From Ferruginibacter sp. (GTDB lineage: Bacteria > Bacteroidota > Bacteroidia > Chitinophagales > Chitinophagaceae): a DNA stretch of 9,538 nucleotides. A program made the position numbers and the translations under genes. This document shows, in pieces, positions 6,824 to 9,538 of this stretch. The notes under the pieces are model-generated. The model was given only the letters and a program-made list of their open reading frames with translations. It had not been told where the DNA came from and did not search any database. Where the stretch lies: NCBI GenBank assembly GCA_018882645.1, contig VERM01000042.1, forward strand, positions 1 to 9,538, written 5' to 3'. Numbering within the stretch: position 1 is the stretch's first letter; every line of letters starts with the position of its first letter.

Positions 6824-7270
6824 TTACTTCTGGTATCTGCCGGTTATTTTTTCTATTTTTATCCGATACATCACCGATTTGATTCTGTTGTTTTCATCTA
6901 TTGCCGACTCGAGTTCGTGGCCAAAACTATGTACGCTGCTGCCTGTCATCAATGAAAATATTTTGCTGTAAAGATGTTCTCTTGCGGTTTCTGCTTCTTT
7001 ATCTTTTAGCTCCTCAAATTGTCCGGTTACGATAACGCTTTTCCAGTTCGTCATGCTGTTGATGATATCTACCTGAACACAGACATTCGGATTTTTTCTG
7101 AGTATGTTCAATTTGGTTCCGTTCATGGATTGTCCATAAAGATAGGTCCCGTTATAAGCAAATGTAACCGGTACCAAATATGGTTTTTTGTCATCACTGC
7201 AGGCAATTCTACAAAGCGATTGGCTCATCAATACATTGTCGATTTCTTGTTTTGTTAATTCTCCAGTCAT
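6824..7270 (-). CDS. FMN-binding split-barrel protein, pyridoxamine 5'-phosphate oxidase family
   Basis: A 148-residue protein with the split-barrel flavin-binding fold of the Pyridox_ox_2/NimA-like group. The opening strands read CRIACSDDKKPYLVPVTFAY (20-39) and then GTYLYGQSM (41-49). They are followed by the helix before NPNVCVQVD (60-68), and by the strand WKSVIVTGQFEEL (76-88) in which the W-x-SV-x-x-G pattern is typical. The C-terminus YRIKIEKITGRYQK (135-148) is a usual ending for the family. Members bind FMN, F420 or haem and some reduce nitro compounds or other small molecules; the substrate here cannot be told, and a true pyridoxine-phosphate oxidase is unlikely given the short length. 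It is divergent from a universal stress protein gene and probably shares its control region. Confidence 0.86.
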   Translation of the reverse strand: MTGELTKQEIDNVLMSQSLCRIACSDDKKPYLVPVTFAYNGTYLYGQSMNGTKLNILRKNPNVCVQVDIINSMTNWKSVIVTGQFEELKDKEAETAREHLYSKIFSLMTGSSVHSFGHELESAIDENNRIKSVMYRIKIEKITGRYQK

Positions 7271-7273
7271 GTC

Positions 7274-7285
7274 TTATAATTATAA
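7274..7285. repeat. AT-only palindrome at the split-barrel gene start
   Basis: TTATAATTATAA is a perfect 12-bp palindrome located 3 bases before the ATG of the split-barrel gene. It is pure AT, so in an AT-rich gap it may be chance; if functional it would lie in the leader or core promoter on the minus strand. Confidence 0.25.
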
Positions 7286-7336
7286 ACGAATCTAAATTTC
7301 ATTTCCTCGTATGATAATGATTCTGGCTTTATTTAT

Positions 7337-7352
7337 AATGACAATGGTCATT
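7337..7352. promoter_or_regulatory. Crp/Fnr-like operator palindrome
   Basis: AATGACAATGGTCATT is a perfect 6-bp inverted repeat around four bases (AATGAC-N4-GTCATT). The TGAC-N4-GTCA core has the half-site spacing of Fnr/Dnr-type boxes in the Crp/Fnr superfamily (TTGAT-N4-ATCAA for Fnr). It lies near the middle of the 140-bp gap between two divergent genes, 66 bases from the split-barrel ATG and 58 from the stress-protein ATG. That position would allow activation or repression of both. A second, weaker inverted repeat (TTCAAAT-N11-ATTTGAA) follows at 7353-7377. The regulator is not in the window, so its identity is inference. Confidence 0.45.
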
Positions 7353-7377
7353 TTCAAATCAATAGAATTCATTTGAA
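7353..7377. repeat. Second inverted repeat in the stress-gene promoter gap
   Basis: TTCAAAT (7353-7359) and ATTTGAA (7371-7377) are perfect 7-bp arms around 11 bases and directly abut the Fnr-like palindrome. The segment TTCATTTG (7368-7375) differs at one base from the Bacteroidota -7 pattern TAnnTTTG on the plus strand and would place transcription of the stress gene about 30 bases before its ATG. Either reading is tentative. Confidence 0.28.
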
Positions 7378-7410
7378 TCAATTAAGGCAGTTTATAGTTT
7401 CATATCATTT

Positions 7411-8244
7411 ATGAAGACGGTATTCATTGCTACTGATTTTTCTCCGGCATCCAGAAATGCATCCCTGTATGGAGTTCATCTTGCAACTTTTTTGGGAGCC
7501 CGAATTGTTTTGTTTTATGCTTCAGAATATTTCCCTCCACCACCCGGAGAGTCGCCTTATGACAGCATTGAGGAGGCCAAAAGTATCATTGAGTCCAAAT
7601 TATTGAACGAGGTGATGGCTATTCGTATAACCGAATTTCAGCCGGTTGACATTCTTACTGAAATGGGAATTCCTAAGGATATAATTTTAGAATGTGCATC
7701 AAGATATCAAGAAACCATTATAGTTTGTGGAATGAAAGGAGAGGGGAAGAAGATAAAAAGGCTAATGGGTACCACAGCTGTGCACCTGGCTCGAAACAGC
7801 AAGATTCCCGTAATGATAATACCGGAAGAGGCTGATTACGTACCTGTTAGGAGCATTGTATTGGCAAATGATTTTAGTGTGCTTACGGATATTCATACAA
7901 TTGATTTGATCCAGGCGATTGGAGAAAGGTATCAGTCAAAAGTATATATCGTAAGGGTTATGCCCAATCATACAAATGAAGTCAGCGAGTTGTCATTCCG
8001 ATCAGAACGTTTTGTACAAAAATTACATCATCTACACCCAGAGTATAAATTTCTTCGTTCTAAAAGAATTACTGAATGTTTGGAAAATTTTATCCGGGAT
8101 TATAATATTGATTTGCTGGCTGTCATACCTCATCGTCATAATATACTGGAGCGTTTATTTTCGGCGAGCATGACGAAGAAATTCATTTTTCATACACATA
8201 TACCATTATTGGTATTGCCGGAAATAAAAATACATTTACAATAA
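7411..8244 (+). CDS. Universal stress protein with tandem UspA domains
   Basis: A 277-residue cytoplasmic protein with two UspA folds in tandem. Domain 1 (about 1-139) opens with KTVFIATDFSPAS (2-14), where D9 is the usual nucleotide contact. It carries a complete ATP-binding motif G-2x-G-9x-G-T as G107, G110, G120 and T121, then the closing strand IPVMIIP (132-138). Domain 2 (about 146-277) repeats the fold: SIVLANDFS at 148-156 and IPLLVLP at 264-270. Its nucleotide motif is degenerate (HRHNILERLFSASMTKK, 241-257), so only the first domain is likely to bind ATP. Such proteins help cells survive starvation, oxygen limitation and other stresses; the exact role is unknown. It is a single gene divergent from the FMN-binding protein, and the promoter gap contains an Fnr-like palindrome. 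Confidence 0.92.
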   Translation: MKTVFIATDFSPASRNASLYGVHLATFLGARIVLFYASEYFPPPPGESPYDSIEEAKSIIESKLLNEVMAIRITEFQPVDILTEMGIPKDIILECASRYQETIIVCGMKGEGKKIKRLMGTTAVHLARNSKIPVMIIPEEADYVPVRSIVLANDFSVLTDIHTIDLIQAIGERYQSKVYIVRVMPNHTNEVSELSFRSERFVQKLHHLHPEYKFLRSKRITECLENFIRDYNIDLLAVIPHRHNILERLFSASMTKKFIFHTHIPLLVLPEIKIHLQ

Positions 8245-8284
8245 AGCGCGACCATCAAACCGGGCATTATTGTAGTAAAATGAT

Positions 8285-9538
8285 TTATTGATGTTTGATT
8301 AAAATTCGTTCAGCATATAGTCTCTCTCCATTGACATCATTGATTACAACCAGGTAAACGCCAGAGGATAAAGAGGGCATTGAGATATTTTGAACCTGAT
8401 AGCCATTCAATACAACAAATGTTTTGTTGTAAACCCTAGCACCATGACTGTCATATATGGTGACTGTCTGTTGTTTCCCAGAAGATCCGACATTGGTATT
8501 GAAATAGGAAATATTGAATTTGCCTTCATTGGGATTAGGGTAAATAAATAACTTTTGAGTGATTGAGTCTTTGACAACCAGAGCAGAGGAAACACCATTA
8601 CAATTGTCTGTTGCATCGATAGCCTCCACAGTATAAGTTCCGATGTCATCGAGTCCGACAATCAGATTGTTTGATGGATTCTGAATAACAGCACCGTTTT
8701 TCTTCCAAATAAAAGAATATCCGGTGGAAGGGGAGGATGTGTATCTTAATTCTACAGTTTTTCCTGGAAACATACTTGTGTTGGAAGGGGTAGCGAACAG
8801 CGTTACAACCGGTATCGGTTTTGCGGTAACCTTTATTGTTTTTACAGAGGAACATTTGTTGGCATCGGTTCCGGTAACAGTATACACATTGTCTAACGCA
8901 ACTGATGGTGATGAAGGGTTTACTTTTGGAGTTACATTAATTGAGCTTCCGTTTTGTGAAACCGGAGACCAGCTGTATGTAGATGCTCCGTTTGCAGTAA
9001 GCGTTACAGGTGTTCCGGTACATACCAGAGATTTAGATGCATTTGCTGTAATGACAGGTAGGGAGTTCACAGTAAGCGTTGCGCTGTTTGAAGTTATGGC
9101 TGAAGGGCAAGATCCGCTGACTATTACTCTATATCTTTCATTGTTTTGTGATAATAAGATGCTGTTTAAAGAAATGTTTGATGCCTTTGCAGCGGATATG
9201 TTGTTGAATGTATTGCCTCCATCAGTACTGACTTGCCACTGATATTCAAGGGTTGAGCCTGATGCCGAAACTGTAAATGATTTATTATCGTTTACACAGG
9301 CAATTATATCTGAAGGTTGAACAGAGATCGAAGGTGGCGTATTTATTTTTAATGTAGCCGCATTGGTATTTATGCTGGTGCAATTGTTTCTGATATTGAG
9401 TCTGTATCTATTGTTGTTCATTCCTGCGTTGACGGAATTGATGCTGTAATTGATAGATTGCGCTCCGGTAATGTCTGTGTAAGTTGTTCCGCCGTTTGTG
9501 CTGATTTGCCATTGATAGTCATATCCACTTCCATTGAC
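8285..9538 (-). CDS. Secreted Ig-like repeat protein with T9SS sorting domain, C-terminal part
   Basis: The frame stays open to the right edge: 417 residues are visible and the N-terminus is missing. The ATG at 9421 is internal, because the 39 codons before it continue an Ig-like module without a stop. Two adjacent modules share the pattern YQWQ(I/V)ST(N/D)GG, 273 bases (91 residues) apart, with YQWQ at 9517-9506 and 9244-9233. Each ends in RYR, a cysteine stretch and NxATL. Two more divergent Ig/PKD-like domains follow, with STYSWSP and YSFIWKKNG as their core strands. The last 90 or so residues are a type A T9SS sorting domain: YPNPNEGKF, then a variable middle, VTIYDSHGARVYN, and SLSSGVYLVVINDVNG, ending in RILIKHQ. 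It should be secreted through the outer membrane by the type IX system and fixed at the surface or released. It is likely an adhesin or cell-surface protein. Confidence 0.9.
   Translation of the reverse strand, partial: VNGSGYDYQWQISTNGGTTYTDITGAQSINYSINSVNAGMNNNRYRLNIRNNCTSINTNAATLKINTPPSISVQPSDIIACVNDNKSFTVSASGSTLEYQWQVSTDGGNTFNNISAAKASNISLNSILLSQNNERYRVIVSGSCPSAITSNSATLTVNSLPVITANASKSLVCTGTPVTLTANGASTYSWSPVSQNGSSINVTPKVNPSSPSVALDNVYTVTGTDANKCSSVKTIKVTAKPIPVVTLFATPSNTSMFPGKTVELRYTSSPSTGYSFIWKKNGAVIQNPSNNLIVGLDDIGTYTVEAIDATDNCNGVSSALVVKDSITQKLFIYPNPNEGKFNISYFNTNVGSSGKQQTVTIYDSHGARVYNKTFVVLNGYQVQNISMPSLSSGVYLVVINDVNGERLYAERILIKHQ

Noticed and set aside
8254..8299. Terminator hairpin between the stress protein gene and the T9SS protein gene
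   Set aside because: ATCAAAC (8254-8260) and GTTTGAT (8293-8299) are complementary but only 7 bp, 32 bases apart, without a following T-run on either strand.
8724..9242. 172-codon plus-strand open frame
   Set aside because: It is antisense to the Ig-like repeat protein. The threonine/valine/serine-rich coding of that protein leaves the opposite strand free of stops; the translation has no signal or motif, and the sense frame carries a clear T9SS domain.
9419..9421. ATG at 9421 as the true start of the Ig-like protein
   Set aside because: The frame is open for all 39 codons up to the window edge and these encode the rest of an Ig-like module, so the ATG is internal.

Overview
The window looks like a chromosomal segment of a member of the Bacteroidota, probably near the Chitinophagia/Sphingobacteriia (the family placement is inference). 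Reasons: base composition is AT-rich; start codons lack clear Shine-Dalgarno sequences; one gap holds a TAnnTTTG-type -7 box; a surface protein ends in a type IX secretion (T9SS) C-terminal sorting domain; and a membrane HdrC-like iron-sulfur protein is paired with a CCG-type partner. No tRNA, rRNA, CRISPR array, insertion sequence or phage gene was seen. No gene-free stretch exceeds 155 bases.

Layout. (1) Bases 1-1421, minus strand: a two-gene redox operon. A membrane protein with two [4Fe-4S] clusters is followed by the first 25 codons of a CCG-domain (HdrB-like) partner that runs off the left edge. (2) 1513-1998, plus: a stand-alone PyrR-like phosphoribosyltransferase, divergent from the redox operon. 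(3) 2018-3061, minus: an exported DUF2279-type envelope protein. (4) 3132-5842, plus: a tight three-gene run of a long-form phosphoglucomutase/phosphomannomutase, protein-L-isoaspartate O-methyltransferase and a 98-residue three-helix membrane protein of unknown function. (5) 5859-6668, minus: a YhhQ-family queuosine-precursor transporter. (6) 6669-6823: a gap with an unusual nested inverted-repeat structure. (7) 6824-7270, minus: an FMN-binding split-barrel (pyridoxamine-phosphate-oxidase-like) protein, divergent from 7411-8244, plus: a tandem universal stress protein. Their shared 140-bp gap holds a Crp/Fnr-like palindrome. (8) 8285 to the right edge, minus: the C-terminal part of a large secreted Ig-like-repeat protein with a T9SS sorting tail.

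Most genes are ordinary housekeeping, stress or envelope functions. The two observations most worth following up are non-coding. One is the 141-bp element at 6672-6812: a perfect 14-bp inverted repeat encloses a long imperfect hairpin, and one arm sits just before the yhhQ start codon, so it may be a structured leader RNA or a small mobile element. The other is the TGAC-N4-GTCA operator-like site at 7337-7352, between two genes of types often tied to redox or oxygen stress. I did not find a clear new multi-gene system.
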